42,500 bases of DNA from positions 300,001 through 342,500 of the forward strand of contig CAJNDS010002548.1 in the NCBI GenBank assembly GCA_905221605.1, written 5' to 3'. A model generated the notes under the pieces. That model did not search any database, was not told where the DNA came from, and was given only the letters and a program-made list of their open reading frames with translations. The stretch comes from Symbiodinium natans (Eukaryota; Sar; Dinophyceae; Suessiales; Symbiodiniaceae). The translations under genes and the position numbers were made by a program. Numbering within the stretch: position 1 is the first letter of the stretch; the number at the start of each line of letters is the position of its first letter. Positions 11,201 to 23,200 of this stretch are shown here, in pieces.

Positions 11201-14200
11201 TGTTACGCGCATACGTACCCTTTGAAGGCAGTACATCGTGTGCCCTAATTCCCTTCGTCCCTGCCAAGAACCAGCAAGCAAACCCTGGACCCTGGCCCTA
11301 CAAGCCCTACTTAGAAGCTCTTTTGACTTAGTATGTCTATTTGGTATGGCTTGGAAAACCCATTAGAATCCCTATAACCTACCTTACTAATCCTACTTGC
11401 TAAGTTAAAAGTGCTTCCAAAACCCCCCCAAAACGCCCCCCCAAAACCCAAAACCCCCCCACAACCCCCCCAAAACACCCCCAAAACACCCCCCAAAACC
11501 CCCCCCAAACCCCCCCCCCCCAAGCATTCCCCAGCTTGCTGGGAGGTTCGAGCCCCGGCACAACTCCTTCGTGCACATGGGCGACGGGAACGCCCCAGCC
11601 ACGATCAAGGCCCCCTGCTTCCCTAAAGCCTAAACCCTAAACCCTAAACCCTAAACCCTAAACCCTAAACCTAAACCCTAAACTAAAGAGGGGTTTAGGG
11701 TAGGAACCCTAGCACCTGAATTGCGCTTTTTTTATGCAGCCTAATCGTTTTGGGTTTTGGGTCTAGGGTTTAGGGTTTAGGGTTTAGGGTTCAGGGTTTA
11801 GGGTTTAGGGCTAGGGTCATGGTTTTTGCGCGCCATCCTCACCGGGCATGGCGGGAGGTGGCGCACTGCGCCCCCGTGCTTGCCGAAAAACCCCAAAACC
11901 CCAACTAAGAAGCCTGCATGAACCCTAAACCATAAGCCCTAAACCCCTCAACTCCCCGACCTGCTTGGCGCCTCAAACCCTACCCCGAATCTGTCTTGGT
12001 GGCAGGTCTCTGGCTATGCCTACACTGGGGGAGGTCACATGATCATCCGCGCCGAGATTTCCCTGGATTCTGGCGACCCAGCGTGCAAGGGTTCAGGGTT
12101 TAGGAGGTTCAGGGCTTTAGGGGGTTTTAGGGGGTTTTGGGGGGTTTAGGGGGTTTAGGGGGTTTTAGGGGGTTTAGAGGGTTTGGGTTTAGGCAAAGCC
12201 CTGCTGATGCCAGAAGCACCTTCAGCTGCACCCCTCAAGCCCTGAAACCCTCAAACATTCAGACCCTTGACCCTGAATCTTCCAGAAAGGCCCTAGAAGC
12301 CGGCCCTTGTTCCCTTTTGTTAAGGTGGGTTTAGGGCTTAGGGTTTAGGGTTTAGGGTTTAGGGTTTAGGGCCAGGACCCGGGGTACGTAGGCCCTTATT
12401 TCCCGTTTTTTGAGGGCTCAGGTTCCCTTCCAAGCCCCCTTTAAAGCCAAAAAGGGCACCCTTTTTCATTCCTAGGTTACTCTTGGGTCTATGCACCAGC
12501 CTCGAAAGCTGACAATAACAGTTTAGGGTTCCGTAGTGGGGCCGCAGTGGGGCCCAAAACCCTTCAAAGCCTCAACCCTCAAACCTCATTCCACGACACC
12601 CCCTAAACCCTAAACCCTAAACCCTAAACCCTAAACCCTAAACCCTAAACCCTAAACCCTAAACCCTAAAGATGGAACTGCCAAGTCGTAAGCCCGAAAC
12701 CCTAAATCCCAAACCCTGTATCAAAAAGCCCCGATCCATCCCAAATCCCAAATCGAGAATCCTGCCACCTAATATCATGGTTTCGGGTTTAGGGTTGAGG
12801 TTGCCCTAAACCCTAAACCCTAAACCCTAAACCCTAAACCCTAAACCCTAAACCCTAAACCCTAAACCCTAAACCCTAAACCCTAAACCCTAAACCCTAA
12901 ACCCTAAACCCTAAACCCCAAACCCTAAAAACCGTAAGACCTAAACCCTACACCCTACACCCTAAACCCTAAACCCTAACCCCGACGCCGTCCAGGCAAA
13001 TCCTGGGAAATCACCGACCTGACTCGACCGGAGGACTCTGGGCAAAGGGGTCCTGGGCGTGGGTTCGGTCGTCTTCTTTGGGGCCTCGGGTTTAGGGTGG
13101 AGGGTTTAGGGTGCCAAAGAAGAGGTGCTAGGGCTCCTGGGTTCTGAGTCAACACTTCCCCTGGTGCGCACGAATGAAGACAACCAAGAAAGCAACTGTA
13201 TTCTTTCTAGGATAGCCGCGCCCTCGAGACCCCGAAGCCGGGAGGCCCCGAATCCCCTCAAAGCGCGAAAGCCGCAAGCAAAAGGGTTTAGGGTTTAGGT
13301 TTGGGGTTCAGGTTTTAGGGTGAGTTTGTTGCTTCACTTGCCATATCCGTTGAGTGCCTATAGTGCATCACACGCTGGAAGTTGGAGGTTCCATCTGCGA
13401 ACAGAAAGTTCAACCTTGAAGAACTGCATGGACACGTTCCAAACTTCACATCAAGCACTGCAACCCAAAACCCTATACCAAAACCCTGAAATCCTATACC
13501 CTAAACTGCTGCACTCGAGTCTGTCGGTGGGCCATAGAGCGGACATGTATAGCATCAGGGTGGTTGGATGGGCACAAGCTTAAAGCTGAAGGTTTATGGC
13601 TCATTAGGGAGTAGGGCCCCACAAAAACCTGCAACTCAACACCCCGCACCGGAAACCCTCAAAATCCCAAACCTCTTCCCTTTGTCATAGTTGGATACAA
13701 TTTCACATGTTTAAGGGTACTTAAACCCAATAAGGAATGTAATTTAAATTTAAAAATTGCCCCAACCGCGAACTAGTTCCACCACGCCTGAAGGATGAGA
13801 TTGCTGCTGCACGTGGTACAGACAAGCACTGGCGCCACGCTCCGGAGGGTTTTGCCTGATAGGGGGGGCGCCTTAAGTTCCAACTCCAAACCGCTTTTCT
13901 TTGTTGCCCTACACACTAACCCCTAGCCCTAAGCCCTAAACCATTAACCTAGACCTTAAACCCTAAACCCTAAGCCCTCAACCCTAAGCCCAAAACCCTA
14001 AACCCTAAGCTCTGAGCCCTTCTCCAAATTTAAACAAAAGTCTTCAACCCCACACCGGCTCCACAAGGCCGCGAAAACCGGAAATGCAAGCTGTGAAACA
14101 CACCCTGAACCCACGATTCGGGTTTGGGGTTTAGGGTTTAGGGTTTGGGGTTTAGGGTTTAGAGGGTTCTAGCAAACGCCTAAAAACCCAAACTGAAGTC

Positions 14201-17200
14201 ACAAAAAGTCTTGAAGCCCCAACACATTCCAAAACTCTAAAGACCAACCCCCCCCCCCCAAAAAAAAAAAAAAAAAAAAACGGCAAAATCAAGCCAAATC
14301 TGACAGAACCGTAACCCTGGACCCGAAACCCCAAACCATAAACCGCAAACCCTAAACCCTAGAAACCTTGAACCCTACACCCTAAACCCTAAACCCTAAA
14401 CCCTAAACCCTAAACCCTAAACCCTAAACCCTAAACCCTAAACCCTAAACCCTAAACCCTAAAGCCTGAACCCTAGGTGCTGGGCTTGGTGGGAGACAGA
14501 GGCGCGCTGGTGGTTTGAGTGGGGCTTCGGGGGCTCGGGATTAGGGTTTAGGGTTTAGGGTTTAGGGTTCAGGGTTCAGGGTTTAGGGTTTAGGGTTTAG
14601 GGTTTAGGGTTAGGGTTTAGGGTTGGGGTTGGGTTTAGGGCCAGAGCACTTCGGGTTGCGGGCGCGCTAGGGGTCGGTTTACGATGTAGGGTTCGAGGGG
14701 ATTCGAGGGGCATTGGGTTTCTTTCTGCGTTGCGGGTTTAGGGTTGAGGATCCCCCCTTAAAACCCGCTCAGCCCGGAGACCACCCATCACAAATCCCAA
14801 GATGCTCATAAACCCCTAAACCCATAACCCAAAACCCAAAGCCCTAAACCCATAACCCAAAACCCAAAGCCCTAAACCCTAAACCCTGAACCCTAAACCC
14901 TAAACCCTAAACCCTAAACCCTAAACCCTAAACCCTAAACCTAAACCCTAAACCCTAAACCCTAAGCTGAAGCCCCGTAAACCCCATAAACCCAAGCTCG
15001 AGCTGCAATAGGTGGACCTGGAGCGGCTTCAGCAGGCTCAGGTCTCTCGTCTGACCTGAACTCTAAACCCTAAGCTCCAAACCCCAAACCCCAAACCCCA
15101 AACCCCAAACCCCAAACCCTAAACCCTAAACCCTAAACCCTAAACCCCAAACCCTAAACCCTCCTGAACCCTGAACCCTAAACAAGCGGACGCAGCAATA
15201 AGCTCTAGACCCTCGACCCAAAACCCTAAACCCTAAACCCTAAACCCTAAACCCTAAACCCTAAACCCTAAACCCTAAACCCCCCCTCCCAAATCCCAAG
15301 GAAATCTGCTGCCGTGCTTGGGACTCCAACCAGAACTGCCAGCCCGTCCAGCTGACCTGGAGACTCGCCATCTTGTTTTTTGGGCTTTAGGGGTTTAGGG
15401 TTTAGGGTTCAGGGTTTAGGTTTTAGGGTTCAGGGTTTAGGGTTCAGGGTTTAGGGTTTAGGGTTCAGGGTTTAGGGTTTGGGGTTTAGGGTTTGGGGTT
15501 TAGGGTTCAGGGGGTCCTAAGCGCGAAACTCTGAGAACCTAAGCCCGAAAACCTTAAACCCAAACTTCAGAGTCTTGTGCGCTTCAGACCTCTTTTTCTG
15601 GGTGAAAGTTTTCAGGTTTCAGGTTTACGCTCCAAAACCCCAAGCCCGATTCAGGACTGTTATGGGCATGCTGAACAACCCCATCTACCGCATCAAGATC
15701 CACCGGGAGGCTGCCTGGGGCGTAGAGCTTTCTGAGCGCCGCCCAAGATTCGAAGCCCGAAGCCCGAAGCCCTAAGCCCTAAGCCCTAAACCCTAAACCC
15801 TAAAACCCCCTAAGCCCTTTTGACCCTACACCCGAAGCACTTGAAGCCCCCCGTAGCCTGAAACAAGACCAGAGCAGCTTGAAGGTTCGTGGGCACTCAG
15901 GGTTTAGGGTTTAGGGTTTAGGGTTTAGGGTTTAGGGTTACGCTAACCCTTATACAGTCCCTAACAAGCCAAACCCCTAAACTCAATGGACTAGAGAAGG
16001 GACCCTTATAAGGGACCTTAGGGGTTGTTTAGGGGTTATTTGGGGGCTACTTAGGTATTTAGGGATTGTATAAGGTATATCTAGAGGCTATATCCTGAAT
16101 AAACCCTAAAACTTAGTTCCCTAACAACCCTAGCAGGCACCTCTCAGAAAACCTTCAAGCAGTGCCCGGGAGCCTCCGGAAGCCAGGCTGATCCGGCAGG
16201 CCGCGACGTAATTTGGCCTCGTGGCGGCAGGAGGTCTTTAGGTTACCCTATATAAACCCTAAACCCTAAACCCTAAACCCTAAACCCTAAACCCTAAACC
16301 CTAAACCCTAAACCCTAAACCCTGCACCCGAAATCTTCAGAAGCCCCTCAACCCTGAAGCCTAGATCCCGTGTGACTTCAGGAATTTCGGTTTGGGTTAG
16401 AGACCGGGGCAGAAGCGGAACTAGGGATGCGAATCGTATGTGGCAGTTGCGGCTTCAGGATTTTGAAATCCCTAGCTAATTCCCCCAATCCCCCTAAAGC
16501 CCGAAAAAGCAAACCCTTAGCCCAAAATCCATCACAGCTTAGAAGCTCCTCATTCTTTAGACCTTGGCCCCAACCTCCCTGCCAGAAGCCCGACTGCAAC
16601 AGCATTGCCCCGTCTAAGACTCCAGCACGAACACCCCCCTCCATCACCCCTAAACCCTAAACCCTAAACCCTAAACCCTAAACCCTAAACCCTAAACCCT
16701 AAACCCTAAACCCTAAACCCTAAACCCTAAACCCTAAACCCTAAACCCTAAACCCTAAACCCTAAACCCTAAACCCTAAAACCCTAAACCCTAAACCCTA
16801 AACCCTAAACCCTAAACCCTAAACCCGTCAGGTTCGAGCACCCGACGCAAGGGTCGATGCCGGGCGGCTGGATGACCGATTCCGCAGGCGCTGCTTTTGG
16901 GGGTTGCAGCCACCAAAGGTTTAGGGTTTAGGGTTTCGGGTTTAGGGTTGAGGGTTTAGGGTTTAGGCCCTTTAACTACGGATGTTCCCCCTTGTACTAA
17001 CAGTCCTTCATCGGGATGATAGTACTCCATAGAATAGTCTCCATGAAGGACTGTTTGCGCAAGGGGGAACGTCCCGAACCTAAACCCTACTTGGGTTGAG
17101 AGCTTTTGTGGGGCTGTGGCCCGAAACAAACCAAACAAAACCGAACAAAACCGAACACACCAAAGCCCCCCTCCCCCCACCCCCCCAACCCGCGAACCCA

Positions 17201-20200
17201 AAGCCCTGAGCCCTAAAACTCCAAGCCCTAACCCTCAAGCCCGTTCAGGGTTTTCCGCGTTCGGGCTCCAAGGGTTCTCTCTTACGGGTAGTTGCATGGT
17301 CCCTCAGCATGGTCCCTTCATCCCCCTTGCCTTGCTGAAAGGGTTCTGATGTATGGGCCCCTGGGTGGTGTAGGGTATGTAAGGGGTATATAAGGGTCCC
17401 CTTTGGGAGGCCACAAAGTTAGATCAAAAAGGCACCCTATTTCATTCTTCGGGTTGCAGGGCCTGGAAGCTAAAACGGTTAAACCCTAAAAGGGTTTAGG
17501 GCTTGCGGTTTAGGGTTCCCCCTAAAACCCTAAATCCTAAACCCGAATTCGCAAACCCCAACCCCAGACGGGTGACCTCATCCGGAGTGAGGCAAGTACG
17601 ACCTTGCTCTTGCTAAACCCCAAACGGGTGACCCCATCCTAAACCCCAAACCCTAAACCCTAAACCCTAAGCCCTAAGCCCTAAACCCTAAACTCTAAGC
17701 CCTAAACCCTAAACCCTAAACCCTAAACCCTGAACCCTAAACCCTAAACCCGAAACCCTAAACCCTAAACCCTAAACTCTAAACCCTAAACCGGCGAGGA
17801 AAGTACGACCCTGCTTTTGCATGCCCGGCCGCGCCGGGGAAGCGAACTGGGCTGGACTTCGTCGGGCTTTGGGGTTGGGGTTTAGGGTTTAGGGTTTAGG
17901 GTTTGGGGTTTAGGGTTCAGGGTTTGGGGCTAGGGTTTAGGGTTTCGGGTTTCGGGTTAAGGGTTTAAGGTTATAGAATATACAGGTTGGAAGAATTACA
18001 AACATTATTCCTTTATGGTCCCTATATAAGTACACTTTCATCAGCCGCCGCAAAGCCCCATTCTAATTATTAAGGCCCCGACAGTAGAGGGATTATGAGG
18101 GAGACAAGGGTTATGAGGGTTTAGAAGGGTTATGAGGGTGATAAGACTTTTCAAGTCAAGGGATTAAGACTCGTACTCCTAAGGTTGTACCCCTCAAGGT
18201 TCCCTCTGATATCCTCCTAACAGGGGGGAAGGAGTTAAAGGAACCTAAACCCCTTAACCTCCAACCCCCACTTGCAAGCTCTAGAAATATCCCTAAACGC
18301 TTTTCCCTAAACCCCTTAACCCCTAAAACCCAACAGTAAACCCATCAAACCCAAAACCTCGAAAGCCCAAGTTGAGGAATGGTGTGGCGCCCAAACGCCC
18401 AGTTGCGGCCTTGTGGAAAGGTGCCGCGGGGGTTGGGGGCTTCAGGGTTTTCGGATCTAGTTTCGGGTTCAAGGGCGGAGTATGTAGCGTGGCTAAAGTT
18501 TAGGGCTTCAAGTTTTGGGCCTCGGGGTTTTGGGTTGGTTTAGGGTTTCGGGTTTAGGGTTCACGGTTTAAGGAAACCCTAAGCCCCAATCTCGAGACTC
18601 TGTGTGCTCATGAGCATCAAACCCACCCAGAGCCCGAAATCTCTAAGCCTTGCGAACCCCTAACCCCCCAAGCAACGCCTAAACCCTAAACCCTAAACCC
18701 TAACCCTAAACCCTAAACCCCTAAACCCTAAACCCTAAATTTCAATCAAACCCTCAACCCCGGTTGCTCCCCTAAAACTCCCGAAGCGCCTGGACTCTCC
18801 GTGCTGTCCCCTTCAGGATGATGGCATGAAGGTTTAGGGTTTAGGGTTTAGGGTTTCGGGATAGGGTTCAAGGACTTTTTGTGGGAAACCCTGAGCCTGA
18901 ACAACCCGGCCCCATGATTACAAGAACTACTAAACAAAGTCCCTCAGCTCTGGACGTACTCCCTGAGCCTCCAATTGCTTCCAACCTCCCGTTTCTTTGA
19001 GTGGGGGGAGGGGGACCTTAAACCTTAAAACTCTACACCCTAAACCCTACAACCCTCAAACCGAAGCCCTATAACCCGAAACTTTACAACCCTAAACCCT
19101 ATAACCCAGAACCCAAAACCCAAAACCGCACACCCTAAACCCTAAACCCTAGCCGTGAAACCTCCCCACAGGGGCGCGAGAGGATGCTGTGGGAGCGGGC
19201 GGTGCCAAGAAGGCCCCACATCCTTGAGGTTCAGAGTTTAGGGTTTAATAGTGTTTTCTTTTTAATGCTGCACTGTCTTTAGTATGGGCCCCCCCCCCCC
19301 CCCAAACAAATTTGGACCCTCTATAAACGCACGGCGCGGCGACCCCCCCAAACAAATTGGGAGGGGGGGAGGAGGGGAACCACCCTCAGGGCCTCAAGCC
19401 TTTAGGACCTCAAGGCCTGAAGCTTTCCAGCCTTTAAGCTTCCTGGAGCCCAGGGCCCTCAGGGCCTCAAGCCTTACTGCGTAAGCCCTTAACCCAAAAC
19501 ACAAACCCTTGAAACAAATCATCCGACAAACAACTTGGTATTATAGAGGGTAGCCAGACAAACTCACTAAAAACAGTCTGACCGGCCCGTGGGCTACCCA
19601 TCACAAAGTTTGTTTGGGGCCTCGTTTCGTAATGAACTTCCATAAGGCTTGACATGGAACTGGCCGGGCTTAGATTTCTGGATTCTCCGCGCTCTGGCTC
19701 TTTAAGATTCCTGGGGCCCAAGCCCTCAGGGCTTCAAGCCTTACTGCGTAAGCTCTTAACCCAACACACAAACCCTTGAAAAAAAACGGCCGGAAAAAAA
19801 CTTTTGATAATAGCGGGTACCCTGAACAAACTCGGTTGGCAGAATTTAATTTTGCGAAACTTGTGAATATAGACCCTGCGTATACTAAAGCCAGTCCAAC
19901 ATTACTGTTTAAGATTCGGGTTCACCCGGGTTAGGGTTTAGGGTTTAGGGTTTAGTAGGTTTTCGGACTTAGGGATTTAATAGGCTTAGAGTTTAGAGGT
20001 TTGGGCGTATTAGGGTTTAGGATTGAAGGTTCAGGGTTTCGAAAGTGCGAGTTTGACTCCTAAGCCCGCCCCCCACCCCCCGCCGTCACCCACCCCCCCG
20101 CCCTCATGCCTCCTTAGGCTTTGGGAGAAGTCTATGACATGGGCCAACCCTTAACCGTAATCCTTAAACCATCATCCTAAACCCTGAACCCGTTTTGCTG

Positions 20201-23200
20201 GGTTGGGACAGCCGAATCCACAAGAGCTCCCAAAGCCTCGGCTTTAAGGGTCTAGGCTTAGGTTTTAGCGCAGGGTCAAGCACGACCAAGACATGGCATG
20301 AGCGGTGCCGCGAGCAGGGGACATGGTTCCAAGGCGAGTGCCTGCGGCACGCGCATCTCGAAGAGGGGTGGGTTTAGGGCTTAGGGCTTAGGGCTTACGG
20401 TTTAGGGTTTAGGGTTTAGGGTTTAGGGTTACAAACCACTTGATCACAGAGGGCCTTGTCTTTCAAGCTCTGCTGCTGCGTGACAGCGTCGTGAAGCCTT
20501 GGCTGAACAGATGCTTTCACATGGGGGGTTTCCGAAATAGGGGCAGGACTACAACAAGGGAATCCTACTATTTGGGGGTCTATATGAGGGGTCCCTTTTC
20601 GGAAACCGCCAAATGTACAACCGCAGGCAGTCGCCCTGGCATGAACACACACATTGCAAGCCTCGGACGAACCCGGTCGGCGCATGAAAGTGCCTGCGCC
20701 CCCCGTGATACACGGACGCCATGTGAGCTGTGGAGACGTTGCTGTCAAAGACTCCAGACCAAAATGTAGTCGTATGCGGCTTACCTGCCGTCCCTCCTCC
20801 CCCCCCCCCCCCCCTCCCTCCCCCCCCCTCCCTCCGCCCCCCCCCCTCCCCTTCCCCCCCCCCCCCCCCTCCTCCCCCCCCCCCCCCCCCCACCACGGAC
20901 ACCTAGCTTTCTGCTAAGCCGGTACGGCAGAACCCCAACGCACACCCTAAGCATTAAACCCTAAACCATACAAGCTCAAGAATAGAACCCTAAACCCGAA
21001 ACCCTGGACCCTCCAGACTCTTCAAACCCGAAGCCCTAAACCAGTTTCCCTGACAGACAGGCAGCGGCAGCAGCTCTGTCGAAGGAGGCTCCCGAAGCTT
21101 CTCAAGGATGTGAGTTAGGGCTTACACACCCTAAGCCCTAAGCCCTAAGCCCTAAACCCTAAAGTTTATACTCCTGATATTGGTGAGTGTATATACACAT
21201 ACATATATATATATATATACACGTATATAAACTGTTCACTTCTCTTGGCGAGTGCATAATTATATACTGGGGTGCCCTTTCGGGGATGCTCGCAATAAAG
21301 CCCTGTCTCTGCCATTCTTTTAAAGCTCGACCACTGATCGACACTCTCTCTCTCTCTCTCGTCCTCAGCACTGGATGCTGTGTTCTCGAGTTCGGTGCTT
21401 GAGTACAAGCCATATGATCCACGACTTCGCGCCTGTAGTACTCGCAATAAAACCTCAAACCTTAAACCCTAAACCCTAATCCCTGAACCCTAAACCCTAA
21501 ACTTCAAATTGCCCAAAGAGCTGCGCTGTTTTGGCGGAAGACACCTTGTCCTCGAAAGAGGCACGGTCCTCAATTTCTCTGGCTTTGTACTAATCCCTCC
21601 CTCCTCTAGTGGGAGCCTAAATCAGTGCATCAATCATGTTCCCTCATGCTCGCAATACAAACTAAACCCTAAACCCTAAACCTTAAACGATAAACCCTAA
21701 ACCCGAAGGCACGCATTCTACATAGGTGGGTGGACGGGTGGGCCCGGGGCGCATGCCCCTAAACCCTAAACCCTAAACCCTAAACCCTAAACCCTAAACC
21801 CTAAACCCTAAACCCTAAACCCTAAACCCTAAACCCTAAACCCTAAACCCTAACCCCCTAAAGGGCTTGGGAGCTTGGGGATGCTTCGGGCTTTAGGCTC
21901 CCCGGATGCTTCGATTAGGGTTTAAGGGTTTAGGGATGCTCAGAGTGTAGGTTTAGGGTTTAGGGTTTAGGGTTTAGGTTGTAGGGTTTAGGGTTCAGGG
22001 ATGCTCAGAGTGTCGGGTTTAGGGTTTGTGGATGCTTAGAGTGTGGGGTTTCGGTTGAGGATTAAGAGTTTAGGGTTCAGGGATGCTTAGAGTGTAGGGT
22101 TTGTGCAACAGGCCGGGAAGTTCGTGAAGTCCAGCGAGGACTGTCTGGGGATTTCAATATCAGGGGCTGGGGCCCAAAACCCAAAGCCGTAAACCCGAAA
22201 CCCCCAACTCCCGAAACTGCTGGGTGAAGAGGTGCAGGGACTGCAAGCTTCAGGGGGCCCCTGAGCGACTTCATAAGTCTACTTAGTGTCCCCTAGAATC
22301 CTCGAAGCCCTATCATAATCCCCAGAACCCACCATACTCACCCTACTTACTAAGTCAACAGGGCTGCCGAGTGGGAACCACACGCCACATGTGTGTGTGT
22401 GGTACATTCACTTATGAATGTCAATGCGGAATGTCAGTCATTTGTTTAGCTCCTGCTCGCCGGCTGCTGGTTACCGCAGCCGAAGATGTTCGTTTTGAGT
22501 TCGTTCTGTTCTCCTTCCTGTTGCGATATGGCGGCTGGCCCCCGGCCGCTAAAGAAGGTGAGGAAAGGACATTTTCGGTGGATGACATCTCGGTGGGCCA
22601 GGTCTGCCGGGTTACCCAGGTGCTGGCTCACTAGCTGCGATGGAGGATGCAGGCGCTCTGGTGTGGTTCCATTGAAGCTCTGCCAGTGCCAGCCGCTCAC
22701 GCCGGACATGTGCACGGGCGTGGGCCTGCCGCTCGCCCAGCACACGCCCAGCAGCAACGCTGTTTCTCCGCCGCCCACCTTTCCAAAGGCCATTGTGCGT
22801 CCAGGAGTGCCAGCGCTTGCCGGGGTCTTCCATGCGCGAAGCTGCTCTTGAATCTGCAATGCCAGAACCAAACTGGAGCTGCCTGCGTCGAATGTCAAGC
22901 CAAGACTCGCTGCTAAGGATAGAGCGTTTAACTTTGCCCAGCCCTAGCCCCAGACCCTAAACTTTCCTAAGCTCTAAGCCTTGAAGCCTGAATCCTGAAC
23001 CTTAAGCCCCAAAATCCTCTAGCCTAAAGCCAAAGCCGCTTCAGGGGCTCACCCTGAAATGTTCGTTCGGGAAAACGTTGCTCAACCCGCTCAACCTTCT
23101 CGGAACAACCCTTAAACAAAAACCTAACCCTTGACGATCTGTATTCCGGCTCTCTGAATCTGGTCAGGTACCCTAAAGATGAGGGTTCAGGGCTAGGGGC

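Larger units (their letters stand above)
16888..17798 (+). repeat. Intron after exon 22
   Basis: The TTTAGGG arm is at 16918-16970. MITE family A follows immediately (16979-17076), then a C-rich stretch near 17165. CCCTAAA arrays at 17640-17790 lead to tentative exon L1. An exon-like duplicate of L1 sits at 17592. Confidence 0.75.

Noticed and set aside
15830-15900. A micro-exon between exons 21 and 22 (AGCAGCTT)
   Set aside because: Exon 21 joins exon 22 directly as GVE-FEHPT with a GC donor and AG|G acceptor, so no extra exon is needed.
20549-20917. Gly- or Pro-rich proteins over 20.8 kb
   Set aside because: Artefact of the poly-C/CCT tract; no domain is visible.
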